Assembly (NCBI GenBank): GCA_046757725.1
Contig: JBHHYU010000011.1
Span: 1 to 57,936 of the forward strand
Origin: JBHHYU01 sp046757725
Lineage (GTDB): Bacteria; Desulfobacterota; Binatia; UBA9968
Direction of reading: 5' to 3'
DNA: 57,936 nt
Of this stretch, positions 43,175 through 52,683 are shown piece by piece. The translations under genes and the position numbers were made by a program. Position 1 is the first letter of the stretch; the number at the start of each line of letters is the position of its first letter. The notes beneath the pieces are model-generated. The model made no database searches. It saw only the letters and a program-made list of their open reading frames with translations, and was not told the DNA's origin.

Positions 43175-44251
43175 GTGGATACTTCCGGTCTTGGTGTGGA
43201 AACACCACAACATCCCGGCCTGTTCAAGCGTTTTCTGGCACATTTTAAACGCAGGAATTTAAAGGCACGCGGGCGCCTGCGGGGTATTGGGTTTATTGTT
43301 ATCCTTTTATTATTACTGACGTATATTGTCGGTATCTACTGGAGCACTGAGCCGGGTCTGTTCGATGTGCGACAGGTGGCCCAAAAGAGATCTACAAGCC
43401 GTAACGAAAATATGGTGACCGGATATGTTACCACTAGCACTTTAATTGAGGTGACAAAGGAACTGCTGAATAAGCCCGGTGGCTATTTGAGTAATGATAT
43501 CCTACCTCCTGGTGCTTTCATGGATAATATGCCGAGATGGGAATTTGGTGCCCTGGTGGAAATACGTGATTTTACAAAAATTTTGCGGAATAACATCAGT
43601 CGGGCGCAGACGCAATCACAAGAAAATCCTTTTTTGGCGAAAGCAGAACCTCGATTCAATGTTGACAACACCTCGTGGGCGTTCCCTGCTGCGGAGACCG
43701 AATATCGAGCAGGTATCCGAGGTTTGGAGGATTATTTGCATGCGTTGGCGGCAAAAGAAAACGCTGATACCCAGTTCTTTTCCCGCGCTGATAACCTGCA
43801 GGATTGGTTACGAATAGTTGGCGCTCGCCTCGGAAGCTTATCCCAACGCCTGAGCGCCAGTGTGGGACAGGCACGGATCAACACAGATCTGGCGGGGGAT
43901 GCGGCGGCGCAGCAGTCTACTCCTCGAGCTACCAACGTGAATATAAAAACAGCCTGGATGCACATTGATGATGTTTTTTATGAGGCACGCGGTGCTTGCT
44001 GGGTTTTAATCCATTTGTTGCGTGCGGTGGAAGTAGATTTCAAAGGAGTGCTGCTCAAGAAAAATGCATTAAGAAGCTTACAGCAGATTACCCGGGAATT
44101 GGAAGCAACACAAAAGACCGTCTGGAGCCCCATGGTTCTGAATGGTTCAGATTTTGGCTTCGTGGCTAATCATTCTTTAGTCATGTCGTCTTATATAGCC
44201 AGAGCTAATGCCGGTATTATCGATTTAGGGAATTTACTTTCGCAGGGTTAG
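43175..44251 (+). CDS. DUF2333 family membrane protein
   Basis: 358 residues. One N-terminal transmembrane segment (GIGFIVILLLLLTYIVGIYW, about residues 38-57) is followed by a soluble domain. YWSTEPGLFDVRQVAQKR and NKPGGYLSNDILPPGAFMDN match DUF2333, which is mostly known from gammaproteobacteria. Its role is unknown; it is probably a cell-envelope protein. The GTG start has AAGGAG 8 nt upstream. Its base composition appears more AT-rich than its neighbours and it stands alone, so recent transfer is possible. Confidence 0.82.
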   Translation: MDTSGLGVETPQHPGLFKRFLAHFKRRNLKARGRLRGIGFIVILLLLLTYIVGIYWSTEPGLFDVRQVAQKRSTSRNENMVTGYVTTSTLIEVTKELLNKPGGYLSNDILPPGAFMDNMPRWEFGALVEIRDFTKILRNNISRAQTQSQENPFLAKAEPRFNVDNTSWAFPAAETEYRAGIRGLEDYLHALAAKENADTQFFSRADNLQDWLRIVGARLGSLSQRLSASVGQARINTDLAGDAAAQQSTPRATNVNIKTAWMHIDDVFYEARGACWVLIHLLRAVEVDFKGVLLKKNALRSLQQITRELEATQKTVWSPMVLNGSDFGFVANHSLVMSSYIARANAGIIDLGNLLSQG

Positions 44252-44414
44252 CAGGGCGGCACCTGCCAGTTCCGAATAAGAGGCCCTTGACATCTTCCCC
44301 TTCTCTATCGCCTATGACGATGTTGAGGTGACAGTGGCTGAAACTTGCTGGTATGAGCGGATAGGGGTCACCAGCCAGGACGAGGAGAAACGCATTGCGT
44401 AAAAGCAATGGATC

Positions 44415-45476
44415 TTAGGGCTTAATATCCTGCAGAAACCAATCCGTCGGCACCTCCTTGCCCAGGTGGTTTTCGATCGCCCTTCGATAGACGCAATAGC
44501 CCATTACTGCGAACTGAATGCCGGTCCCTATATTGTTAAGGAAAAAAGTGATCTGGCTCTGGTTCGTGCGCTGGGGCGCTCTCCCGGTGAGAAGGTCGCC
44601 AAGTTCCGGGTAACGGTTCCAATCGCGTGCCTTCTCCCTTCGGATCCCGGGGAGATCTTCTTTCAGTCCGGGAGGGAGGTAATGGTGGATACCGCCGTAT
44701 CGTGTATGAATCGCAATAACATCGGTTTTCTCAAAGACCGACTCATTAACCTCGAACTCCCGAATGGCGTTCAGGTGGACTCCGCGACCAAGCATGGACC
44801 CCGTTATAATGGGACGGGACGAGTTCGTAGCCGTGCAGACAAGATCACTATCTTCGACAGCCTCCTCCACGCTGTCTACGGACTGAACGGGCAATCCAAG
44901 CGTTTTTTCCATTTCCGCGGCGAAGGTCTTTCGGTGGTCAACCGTCGTGCTGAAGACCTTTACTCTGTTAATGGGGCGCACGGAGGCTAGGAGACGTAGG
45001 TGCGCGCGCGCCTGTCCACCGGAGCCGATCAAACCGAGGACCGCTGCGTCTTGCCGGCAGAGCGCCTTTGCCGCAAGGGCGCTTGTGATGCCCACCCTAA
45101 ATTGCTGGATAAGTCCGTCAGGCATGATGGCTAGAAGTTCTCCCGTCTCTATGCTGAAGAGCTGGACGAGTCCTACATACTGCCCGTTACCTGCGAGCGG
45201 CAGTTTTTCGAGACGAATTCCGCCATTCACTTTCTCTTCTTTGGCAATATCAGAAGTGATCCTTAGCGCCAGCACTCCGAATTTTTCGACGGCTCCTTCA
45301 ACGGACTTGAAGCTGTACGAGGCGCGGGCAAGGCGGTGGGCCGCATAGATATGACTCGTAGGGCGATTGACAGCACGGCTCGTGGCAAGCTCCCGGTAGG
45401 CCTCCTCCATGGATTGGAGGCACTCCTCCACATGAATCGCATTTCTGACCTCTTCATTATTAAGGATGAGAGTCAT
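44415..45476 (-). CDS. Ornithine cyclodeaminase/mu-crystallin family protein
   Basis: 353 residues from ATG 45476, which has AAGGAG 6 nt upstream; the longer TTG start is less likely. AVLGLIGSGGQARAHLRLL near residue 130 is the NAD(P)-binding loop, and YVGLVQLFSIETGELLAIM and VCTATNSSRPII are family segments. Members reduce imines or deaminate amino acids. The C-terminal extension (NNIGTGIQFAVMGYCVYRRA) is family typical. It is transcribed in the same direction as XDH operon 2. Confidence 0.87.
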   Translation of the reverse strand: MTLILNNEEVRNAIHVEECLQSMEEAYRELATSRAVNRPTSHIYAAHRLARASYSFKSVEGAVEKFGVLALRITSDIAKEEKVNGGIRLEKLPLAGNGQYVGLVQLFSIETGELLAIMPDGLIQQFRVGITSALAAKALCRQDAAVLGLIGSGGQARAHLRLLASVRPINRVKVFSTTVDHRKTFAAEMEKTLGLPVQSVDSVEEAVEDSDLVCTATNSSRPIITGSMLGRGVHLNAIREFEVNESVFEKTDVIAIHTRYGGIHHYLPPGLKEDLPGIRREKARDWNRYPELGDLLTGRAPQRTNQSQITFFLNNIGTGIQFAVMGYCVYRRAIENHLGKEVPTDWFLQDIKP

Positions 45477-45704
45477 CGGCTGCTCCTTGATGTAGTGTAC
45501 CAATCCGTTGGGAAGCGGTTGGTTACGAATAGTGATACCCGGAAATACAGGGATAGGGCGCCTAAGAGGTCCGCCTCGCTACCGACACTGACTGCTCTCC
45601 TACCCTTAAACGATTAGAGCTTTGCCCTAGAAGGTGCAGTTTTGCCAACACATTGGGCATCAGGTGGCATGGGTGAAGCCAGCCCAACCGCGTTTTCACT
45701 CCCT

Positions 45705-46583
45705 CTATTCCGGTTTACCACCAGTGACTCTCTGTAGGGCTTCTTCAGTCGCTCGGCGCACCAGAACCTTGACCATCTCCCGCTTGTAGTCGGCGGAGCC
45801 GCGTATGTCGTCCGTGGGATCTACCTCGGTAGCTGCAACGTCCGCCATCTCCCGGACTAACTCATGGGTCAGTTGGTGGCCACGCAAAACATTCTCGGCC
45901 TTCTTAGCGCGTAGAATCGTCGGTGCCACTGAGTTGAGCGCAAGGCGGATCTCCTCGCAGACCCCTGCCTTTCCATGCACAGTCAAAGCAACCCCAACGG
46001 TGGCGAAATCCTCTTTGCTGCGCGGCGTGAACTTGATGTGGGACCAGCCGAGTTGTCCGACAGGTGACGGAACATGGATTTCGGTCAGAATCTCTCCGGG
46101 ATTCAAATCGGTTTCATAGTAGTCGACAAAAAATTTCTCCAGCGGCACTGTTCGTTTTCCCTTGGCATGCGCAAGAGTAACCTCTGCGTTCAATGCCATG
46201 AGGCTAGCGCCGGGGTCCGTGAGCGGGTCCCCGCCGCAGAGATTTCCCCCGATGGTCCCCATGTTCCGAATCCTGGGCTGAGCGACTTTGCGAAACGTTT
46301 CGTAGAGAAGCGGGTAGTGCTCGTAAACCGCCGGCGCCAATTCTATGTCACGATGACGTGCTCCGGCACCGATCCGGAGCCCATCTTTTTCGTTGAAGGT
46401 GAGGTAGTCAAAGCCAGGTATCTTGGCGAGGCTGATGACTACCGGAGGGTTAAGCAAGCGCTGCCGCATCCAGATGATCAGTGCTGTTCCACCTGCAATC
46501 AGTTTGGCATCGTCACCATGACGTTCCAGCAGCGACCATGCCTCTTCCAGGCTTTCCGGTTCCAGATAATCGAACTTAATCAT
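45705..46583 (-). CDS. XDH/CO dehydrogenase family FAD-binding subunit (operon 2)
   Basis: 292 residues. The FAD motifs are LIAGGTALIIWMRQRLL near residue 30 and TIGGNLCGGDPLTDPGASLM near residue 110. It is a paralogue of the medium subunit at 34828, with the same fold and a different substrate class. It follows the large subunit by 70 nt, so it is the third gene of operon 2. Confidence 0.9.
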   Translation of the reverse strand: MIKFDYLEPESLEEAWSLLERHGDDAKLIAGGTALIIWMRQRLLNPPVVISLAKIPGFDYLTFNEKDGLRIGAGARHRDIELAPAVYEHYPLLYETFRKVAQPRIRNMGTIGGNLCGGDPLTDPGASLMALNAEVTLAHAKGKRTVPLEKFFVDYYETDLNPGEILTEIHVPSPVGQLGWSHIKFTPRSKEDFATVGVALTVHGKAGVCEEIRLALNSVAPTILRAKKAENVLRGHQLTHELVREMADVAATEVDPTDDIRGSADYKREMVKVLVRRATEEALQRVTGGKPE

Positions 46584-46653
46584 TTTCGCATTCGGTAGTC
46601 AGAATTCAGGAGCAAGTATCCGGTTCCCCATGCTGTCTTTTAACTTCTTGCTT

Positions 46654-48936
46654 CTACTTGGCCTCTTTTTCTTTCAATGCCTTCAGGACCTTTTCCGGTG
46701 TGATGGGAAGCGTCTTGATACGTACGCCCACGGCGTCGAAGATTCCATTGCTAATGACCGCTGCGGTTGGGTCCATCCCCAGCTCGCCGAGTCCCTTGGC
46801 GCCGAACGGACCGGTTGGTTCATAGGATTCCGCGAAGGCGTAGAGCAGGGGCGGCATATCGCGCATGGAAGGTATTTTGTAGTCCGAGAAGTTTGGGTTG
46901 ATGGGTCGGCCCTCTTCCATCCTCAACCCCTCGAGCAGAGCATAACCGATACCCTGGGCCACGGACCCCTCAACCTGCCCTTCCGCACCTAGAGGATAGA
47001 TGACCGTCCCACAATCGGAGGTTGCTACGTACTTGAGCACTTTGATCTCCCCCGACTCCGGGTCTACTTCTACTTCCGCAGCCTGACACCCGAAGTTGTA
47101 AGCCCCTGACTCGTTGCCGTATCGGTTTGCATCCTGGAGTACGGAATCCGCATCAAAGCTCCCGGAAGCTACGATGGGTGCCCCGCGTCGGCGAAACAGA
47201 CGTGCCCGGGCGACGTCGCCGACAGTTACGAATTTATCTGAAGCACCTTTCACAAAAATGTGGCCGTCTGCGGAGAGCAGGTCCTCCGTGTTCGCCTCTA
47301 AAAGCTCCGCTGCCGTCTCGAAGAGCTGTTGCTTGACTTTGGTTGCGGCATTCTTGACAGCGTTCCCTCCGATGTAGGTAACTCTACTTCCGAATGCCCC
47401 GAGACAAAAAGTCGTAAGATCCGTATCGGCACGGGATATTTCAACATCCTCAAGGGGAACCCCCAATTCCTCGGCGGCTATTTGACACATGGCGGTATTC
47501 GCACCCTGACCCACTTCTCCTTCACCGCTCAAGATGAGGGCCTTGCCGTCCTCGTTGATCTTAATCGTGGCTGAACCGCCGTCATAGTCCCCAAAATGGC
47601 GCTTGCCGCTGACGTGGACGGTGCAGGCCAACCCCAAACCACGGTTCGGAAGCCTCCGTGCCCGCTTTTGATTCCAGTTCATCAACTTCTCCGTCATGTC
47701 GATGCATTGCTTGAGTTCGCAACTCTTCACGTGATTACCATGCGGCGAGATGTATCCTGCCTCGGCAGCATTGAGACGGGCAAGGACGAGGGGATCTATA
47801 CCGAGTTCACAGGCGGCCTTGTCTATGGTCTGTTCCACCGCCCATTCGGCGGAGGGATTTCCAAAACCGCGGAAGGCGCCGGTCGGGATCTTGTTCGTAT
47901 AGACCAGATAGGCCTGGGTCTTAACGTCCGAGTACTTATAGCAAGTGTCGTGACGTAAGGCGGCGACACCGGTAATGGCAGGTGCCTTGCCTGAGTAAGC
48001 CCCGTTATCGGCAACCACACGGATCTGTTTGGCCCGAATCCGCCCGTCTTTTTTGAAGCCCATCTTTACCCAGACCTTCATGTTGACTCGAGGGCGGCAT
48101 CCGGCTAGAAATTCCTCCTCTCGAGTATTGATGATTCTCACCGGTTTACGAGCCTTGCGGGCCAGGATAGCGGCAATGACCGCATTGTTGTCGTCACACG
48201 ACTTTCCACCGAACCCCCCCCCAACGGCGCTCTGGATGATTTGGACATCGCTCTCTCGGACTCCCAGGGCCGCCGCAATCCTGTATCGGGCGTTAAAGAG
48301 GGTCTGGGTATTCATGGTGATGGTGTACTTGCCATTGTGTGCGTACTCGGCTACGCTTCCGATCGTTTCAATGGCGCAGTGCCATTGTGGCATGCTCTCA
48401 TAGGTATCCTCGACAAGGAGGTCTGATTCGGCAAAGGCACGTTGGATGTTCCCTCGTTCAATATCAAACTGCATGGCGATGTTGTGTTCTTTGCCCGCGT
48501 GAATTAAAGGAGCTCCCTCTTTCATTGCCTCTTCAGCGTCGAACACGGCAGGAAGTTCCTCCCACTCGATGTCGATGAGTTCAAGGGCCTCCTCTGCGAT
48601 GTCCTGATCAATGGCCGCAATGGCTGCCACCTCTTCACCCACATAGCGGACTTTTCCCACCGAAAGGGGGTACTGGTCCGGAAAGAAAGCACCCCAGCCT
48701 TGCCTGATCGTATCGTCTGCCGTGACTACGGTTCGTACCCCGTGCAGTTTTGCCGCTTTGCTGGTATCGATACTGACGATCCTTGCGTGGGGGAAAGGAC
48801 TGCGCAGGATTTTTCCCGCTAGCATACCGGGGAGCACGATATCGGCTATGTAGCGAGCCTCGCCGGTAACCTTCTCGTATCCCTCGAACCTCGTCACTTT
48901 CTGCCCGACAACTGAAAAGTTTTTTGTACTAGTCAT
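46654..48936 (-). CDS. XDH/CO dehydrogenase family molybdopterin-binding subunit (operon 2)
   Basis: 760 residues. GEARYIADIVLPGMLAGKIL opens the protein; QSAVGGGFGGKSCDDNN near residue 237 and TGAFRGFGNPSAEWAVEQ near 350 are the cofactor and substrate segments, and FGAKGLGELGMDPTAAVISN holds the active-site Glu. With the canonical FRGFG form it is closer to 4-hydroxybenzoyl-CoA reductase and nicotinate-type hydroxylases than the operon 1 enzyme. Together with UbiD next door it probably acts on an aromatic or heteroaromatic acid. Confidence 0.9.
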   Translation of the reverse strand: MTSTKNFSVVGQKVTRFEGYEKVTGEARYIADIVLPGMLAGKILRSPFPHARIVSIDTSKAAKLHGVRTVVTADDTIRQGWGAFFPDQYPLSVGKVRYVGEEVAAIAAIDQDIAEEALELIDIEWEELPAVFDAEEAMKEGAPLIHAGKEHNIAMQFDIERGNIQRAFAESDLLVEDTYESMPQWHCAIETIGSVAEYAHNGKYTITMNTQTLFNARYRIAAALGVRESDVQIIQSAVGGGFGGKSCDDNNAVIAAILARKARKPVRIINTREEEFLAGCRPRVNMKVWVKMGFKKDGRIRAKQIRVVADNGAYSGKAPAITGVAALRHDTCYKYSDVKTQAYLVYTNKIPTGAFRGFGNPSAEWAVEQTIDKAACELGIDPLVLARLNAAEAGYISPHGNHVKSCELKQCIDMTEKLMNWNQKRARRLPNRGLGLACTVHVSGKRHFGDYDGGSATIKINEDGKALILSGEGEVGQGANTAMCQIAAEELGVPLEDVEISRADTDLTTFCLGAFGSRVTYIGGNAVKNAATKVKQQLFETAAELLEANTEDLLSADGHIFVKGASDKFVTVGDVARARLFRRRGAPIVASGSFDADSVLQDANRYGNESGAYNFGCQAAEVEVDPESGEIKVLKYVATSDCGTVIYPLGAEGQVEGSVAQGIGYALLEGLRMEEGRPINPNFSDYKIPSMRDMPPLLYAFAESYEPTGPFGAKGLGELGMDPTAAVISNGIFDAVGVRIKTLPITPEKVLKALKEKEAK

Positions 48937-48963
48937 CTTCTCTAATCCTGAGTTACTACCGAT

Positions 48964-49500
48964 TCAGGAATCGGACTTGTAAAGACTTTGTATTTTAGCT
49001 GTCGGCCTTTGTCGCGTGGTACGGTCACCGGTGCTGACCTTCTTATGAACCACTGCCATGACCGACTCAAGAATCTTATAGTAACCGGTACACCGGCAAA
49101 GATTACCTGACATCCATTCCTTGACTTCTTCCTCGGAGGGATCCGGGTTGGAGTCCAGCAACGACTTGGCGGCCATGATCTGCCCTGGCGTGCAGATACC
49201 ACATTGAAAACCACCGTATTCGAGAAACGCCTGCTGAAGTGGATGAAGTTTACTATCCGTTGCCAGCCCTTCGATTGTAGAGATCTCTTTACCCTGACAC
49301 GCAACCGCAAGGGTCAGGCATGAACTGACAAGCCTCTTGTCCACGATAACGCTGCAGGCACCGCACACGCCGATACTACAACCCTCCTTAGTGCCTGTTA
49401 AACCAATGTCGTCACGCAGGGCCTGGAGTAATAACCGGTTCGGCTCAATCTCAATTTCGTAATCTTCGTCGTTAACCTTCAGTGTGATACGGCGTTTCAC
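48964..49500 (-). CDS. XDH/CO dehydrogenase family 2Fe-2S subunit (operon 2)
   Basis: 178 residues with the two cluster motifs CSIGVCGACSVIVDKRLVSSC near residue 41 and CGICTPGQ...CRCTGYY further on. It lies 4 nt after the UbiD stop and 27 nt before the large subunit, so UbiD and the enzyme are one transcription unit. The C-terminal 25 residues beyond the fold are basic and unrelated to the family. Confidence 0.92.
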   Translation of the reverse strand: MKRRITLKVNDEDYEIEIEPNRLLLQALRDDIGLTGTKEGCSIGVCGACSVIVDKRLVSSCLTLAVACQGKEISTIEGLATDSKLHPLQQAFLEYGGFQCGICTPGQIMAAKSLLDSNPDPSEEEVKEWMSGNLCRCTGYYKILESVMAVVHKKVSTGDRTTRQRPTAKIQSLYKSDS

Positions 49501-49504
49501 TTCT

Positions 49505-51160
49505 TTACTCTTTCCTTCCCGCGTGGGAGCGTCCCCATTTCTCTCTCATTGAAGCCAGGGTATCACCCTCCCCTACTTGAACCCGAGTGCCCCGCAGTTT
49601 CTCTCCTACCTTATCATAGTGACCTCGAGCAGCGAGACTTGCCTCTACCTCCAACTCCTCAGGCCATAAACCCAGAAAGTACCCGTGCCAGGGATCCTGC
49701 GGTTCCAGCTTTGGTAGGCCGAGCTCCTCCCAGATCTCCCTTGCCTTTTCCATGTATTCTTGCTTCGGCAACGAGAGAGGCGGAAAATCTGCTTTGCGTG
49801 TCGCATCGATCAGGAGGGAGGACTCGCAGTTGTCGTAGCGACTCGATGAATGGGTTGCTACCATGCCGATAGGAGTGGCCCCGAAGGGACGATTGCCGAC
49901 TACCTTGACGTCTTTATGAGGTTGGGAGCGGTGAGTGATGGCCCAGGTTACGGCTACGGGATCATGGGGATTGATATCTTCATCCACGGCAATGACCAGT
50001 TTGCCCACGCGATCTCCATAGTCCAAAAGGGCCTGCATAGCTCCCCAAGGGTCCTGGTCGTCCCTCTTTTGCATTCTGAGGACCACGTACGGCCTAAGAT
50101 TGACCAGCGGTTCCATCAGAGAGACCTCCAGTACACTCTTAAACCCCTTCTGTTGAAGGGAACGGTGGATGAGTGTCGCCATCCCCATCGCCTTGATCTT
50201 GGAGCTCTCACTAGGTGTAACCTGGCTGATAATCGACACCCAGATGGGATTTTTCCTGTGAGTGATGCAACTAACTTCAAACACCCCGCTTAGAGTCCTT
50301 GGATCCACATAGCCCATGGACTCGCCGAAAGGGCCTTCTTCTTCCAGATAGTTGGTTGGGATGATTCCTTCAAAAACAACCTCTGCCGTCGCAGGGACTT
50401 CGAGATCCACCGTCTGGCACTTGACCAACTGTATGGGCTCTCCCACGAGGCCTCCAGCTAAAGCCAATTCGTCCATGCCGGGCGGAACCTTCTGTGTCGC
50501 CGTATAGGAAACGGCAGGCACAGTTCCCACAGCGACAGCGACTTCAAGGGGAATCCCCCTTTGTCGGCATTTTTCCCAGTGCCGGGACAGGTCTTGGGGT
50601 GTACCGGACATGATGCCGCTCAATGCTGGTGTTTTGATCAGGCCTCGGTAGTTGCCCACGTTTCTCTTGCCGGTCTCCGGATCCTTGGAGATCCAGTGGC
50701 CGGCTGTAATATACGGGCCATTGTCAAAACCAGGGGTTGAGATAGGGATAGGGAATTCGTTGAAACCACGGTGACTCAGAAGATCGTGCCCCTTGTGAAT
50801 CTCTTCCCTAACCGGGCCATGGCCAACCATCTCCGGCTCTATGGGATGGTCCATGGCATCCACCCAGCGGTCTGCGACTTCGTCGGGTCCACACTTTAAG
50901 CCAAGACAATAGATGGCGCTGGAACCTGCGAGTCCGCCGACAAGGACAGAACCGTGATATTTTCTATTCTTGGAGTCCGTGACATTCTCAAACAGGAAGG
51001 CCTTCCGCTGTTCCTCCTTAAGTCCTCTGAACTGCCAGCGCACTAAGGGATGAAGCTCGGTGTCTTTGTTAATCTTTTTTTTGATACGCAGGAGTTTTCC
51101 ATTTTCCTCCAGTGTTGCGACGAGCTCCCGCAGATCATTATAGGGTTTGGCAAACTTCAT
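49505..51160 (-). CDS. UbiD family prenylated-FMN-dependent decarboxylase
   Basis: 551 residues. YITAGHWISKDPETGKRNVG binds metal and prFMN, VEVAVAVGT and LEEEGPFGESMGYVDPR hold the conserved Glu residues of the E-R-E triad, and PHDPVAVTWAITHRSQP is a C-terminal signature. The length and sequence fit decarboxylases of aromatic and unsaturated acids rather than ubiquinone-specific UbiD. The prenyltransferase UbiX that makes its cofactor is not encoded here. First gene of the UbiD-XDH operon, suggesting coupled decarboxylation and hydroxylation or dehydroxylation of an aromatic acid. Confidence 0.9.
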   Translation of the reverse strand: MKFAKPYNDLRELVATLEENGKLLRIKKKINKDTELHPLVRWQFRGLKEEQRKAFLFENVTDSKNRKYHGSVLVGGLAGSSAIYCLGLKCGPDEVADRWVDAMDHPIEPEMVGHGPVREEIHKGHDLLSHRGFNEFPIPISTPGFDNGPYITAGHWISKDPETGKRNVGNYRGLIKTPALSGIMSGTPQDLSRHWEKCRQRGIPLEVAVAVGTVPAVSYTATQKVPPGMDELALAGGLVGEPIQLVKCQTVDLEVPATAEVVFEGIIPTNYLEEEGPFGESMGYVDPRTLSGVFEVSCITHRKNPIWVSIISQVTPSESSKIKAMGMATLIHRSLQQKGFKSVLEVSLMEPLVNLRPYVVLRMQKRDDQDPWGAMQALLDYGDRVGKLVIAVDEDINPHDPVAVTWAITHRSQPHKDVKVVGNRPFGATPIGMVATHSSSRYDNCESSLLIDATRKADFPPLSLPKQEYMEKAREIWEELGLPKLEPQDPWHGYFLGLWPEELEVEASLAARGHYDKVGEKLRGTRVQVGEGDTLASMREKWGRSHAGRKE

Positions 51161-51252
51161 AAGTCTATCAGGTCTGTACTGGTTAGTTTCTATGCAATTT
51201 TAGCGCCTTTCGCAAGCGTAGGCGACTTGCAATCCAGCGGCTGATCCGTAAG

Positions 51253-52683
51253 ATGAAGAAAAAGCTTTCTATGGGCCTACATATTTTCAATACTCTTTCA
51301 GGGAGAAAAGAGGCATTTATCCCGCGGAAAGAAGGGGAAGTGCGGATGTATGTCTGCGGGGTTACGGTCTATGATTCGTGCCATGTAGGACATGCGCGAG
51401 CCCTTTTAACTTTCGATATCATCTACCGATATCTCAAGTTTCTGGGTTATCACGTCGTCTTTGTGCGAAACTTTACTGACCTGGACGATAAGATCATTCA
51501 GCGGGCTCAAGAGGCGGGTACTACGGCTGAGTTGATTGCCGAAAGGTACATTCAAGAATTTTATCGTGACAGCCGGGCGCTAGGTCTCCTTCCTCCCGTC
51601 CATGAGCCTAAGGCTACGGAACACATTCCAGAGATCATCCAACTGATTCAGCGGCTTGAAAAGAAAAATATGGCCTACCAGGTGGATGGAGATGTTTTTT
51701 TTCCTGTGGATCGTTTTCCGGGTTACGGGAAGCTTTCCCATAGAAGGATCGAGGAATTGGAGGCGGGTGCCAGAGTTGAGATAGATGAGCGCAAGAGGCA
51801 CCCTATGGATTTTGCCCTCTGGAAGGGGAGTAAGGAAGGAGAACCCTTCTGGGACAGCCCCTGGGGCAAGGGGAGACCCGGGTGGCATGTCGAGTGCTCC
51901 GCCATGAGCACCAAGTATCTCGGGCAACCTTTCGATATCCACGGGGGAGGGAGGGATTTAGTTTTTCCTCACCATGAGAACGAAATCGCGCAATCCGAGG
52001 CTGCAGCGGGCACTCCGTTTGCACGCTACTGGATCCATAACGGGTTTCTTAATATAAACCAGGAAAAGATGTCGAAATCGTTAGGGAATATTTATGCTAT
52101 TCATGAGATTTTGGGTCACTATGAACCGATCGTGCTGCGTCATTTTTTCCTTGCCAGTCACTATCGGAGTCCTATAGAATTCTCCGAGCAAGGACTAGTA
52201 GAAACCATGAAAAGTACGGAGCGGATTCAAGAAACCATGCGCCGACTGGAGCGGGCCCTCCCTCCATTTGAGAAGGCGGCGCCGGAATCTACTCTCCTGC
52301 AATCGTTCCGCGAGAGTATGGATGACGATTTTAACACACCCAGGGCAATGGCGGTTTTTTTTGATGAGATTCGGTCCTTGAACCGGTTGCTGGATGAGGG
52401 TAAAAGCGAAGGACTTCGACCACGGGTGGTTGCGTTAAGGATCATGGGGGAGGTTCTTGGGCTATTACAGGAAGAGCCTGAGACATCGCTGCTAAAAAAG
52501 AAAGCGCGATGGCTACAAAGCCAGGGACTCTCCGAGCGCGTGATTGAGGAGTTGATCCGAAGTAGAGAGCGGGCTCGGGGTGACAAGAACTGGAAAGAAG
52601 CGGATCGGATCCGGACAAAATTACAAGAGAAAGGTATCATGCTGGAAGATGCTCCGGGGGGGACCCTATGGAAGGTGAGATAA
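51253..52683 (+). CDS. cysS: Cysteinyl-tRNA synthetase
   Basis: 476 residues, class I synthetase. VCGVTVYDSCHVGHARAL near residue 35 contains the zinc-binding Cys and the HIGH-type HVGHA, PGWHVECSAMSTKYLG has another zinc ligand, and KMSKSLGN is the second ATP motif. The C-terminal anticodon domain is present (RARGDKNWKEADRIRTKL). ATG 51253 is used. Its 3' end overlaps the next gene by 16 nt. Confidence 0.95.
   Translation: MKKKLSMGLHIFNTLSGRKEAFIPRKEGEVRMYVCGVTVYDSCHVGHARALLTFDIIYRYLKFLGYHVVFVRNFTDLDDKIIQRAQEAGTTAELIAERYIQEFYRDSRALGLLPPVHEPKATEHIPEIIQLIQRLEKKNMAYQVDGDVFFPVDRFPGYGKLSHRRIEELEAGARVEIDERKRHPMDFALWKGSKEGEPFWDSPWGKGRPGWHVECSAMSTKYLGQPFDIHGGGRDLVFPHHENEIAQSEAAAGTPFARYWIHNGFLNINQEKMSKSLGNIYAIHEILGHYEPIVLRHFFLASHYRSPIEFSEQGLVETMKSTERIQETMRRLERALPPFEKAAPESTLLQSFRESMDDDFNTPRAMAVFFDEIRSLNRLLDEGKSEGLRPRVVALRIMGEVLGLLQEEPETSLLKKKARWLQSQGLSERVIEELIRSRERARGDKNWKEADRIRTKLQEKGIMLEDAPGGTLWKVR

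Noticed and set aside
42965..43243. 92-codon minus-strand ORF
   Set aside because: It overlaps the DUF2333 start antisense and lacks recognisable features.
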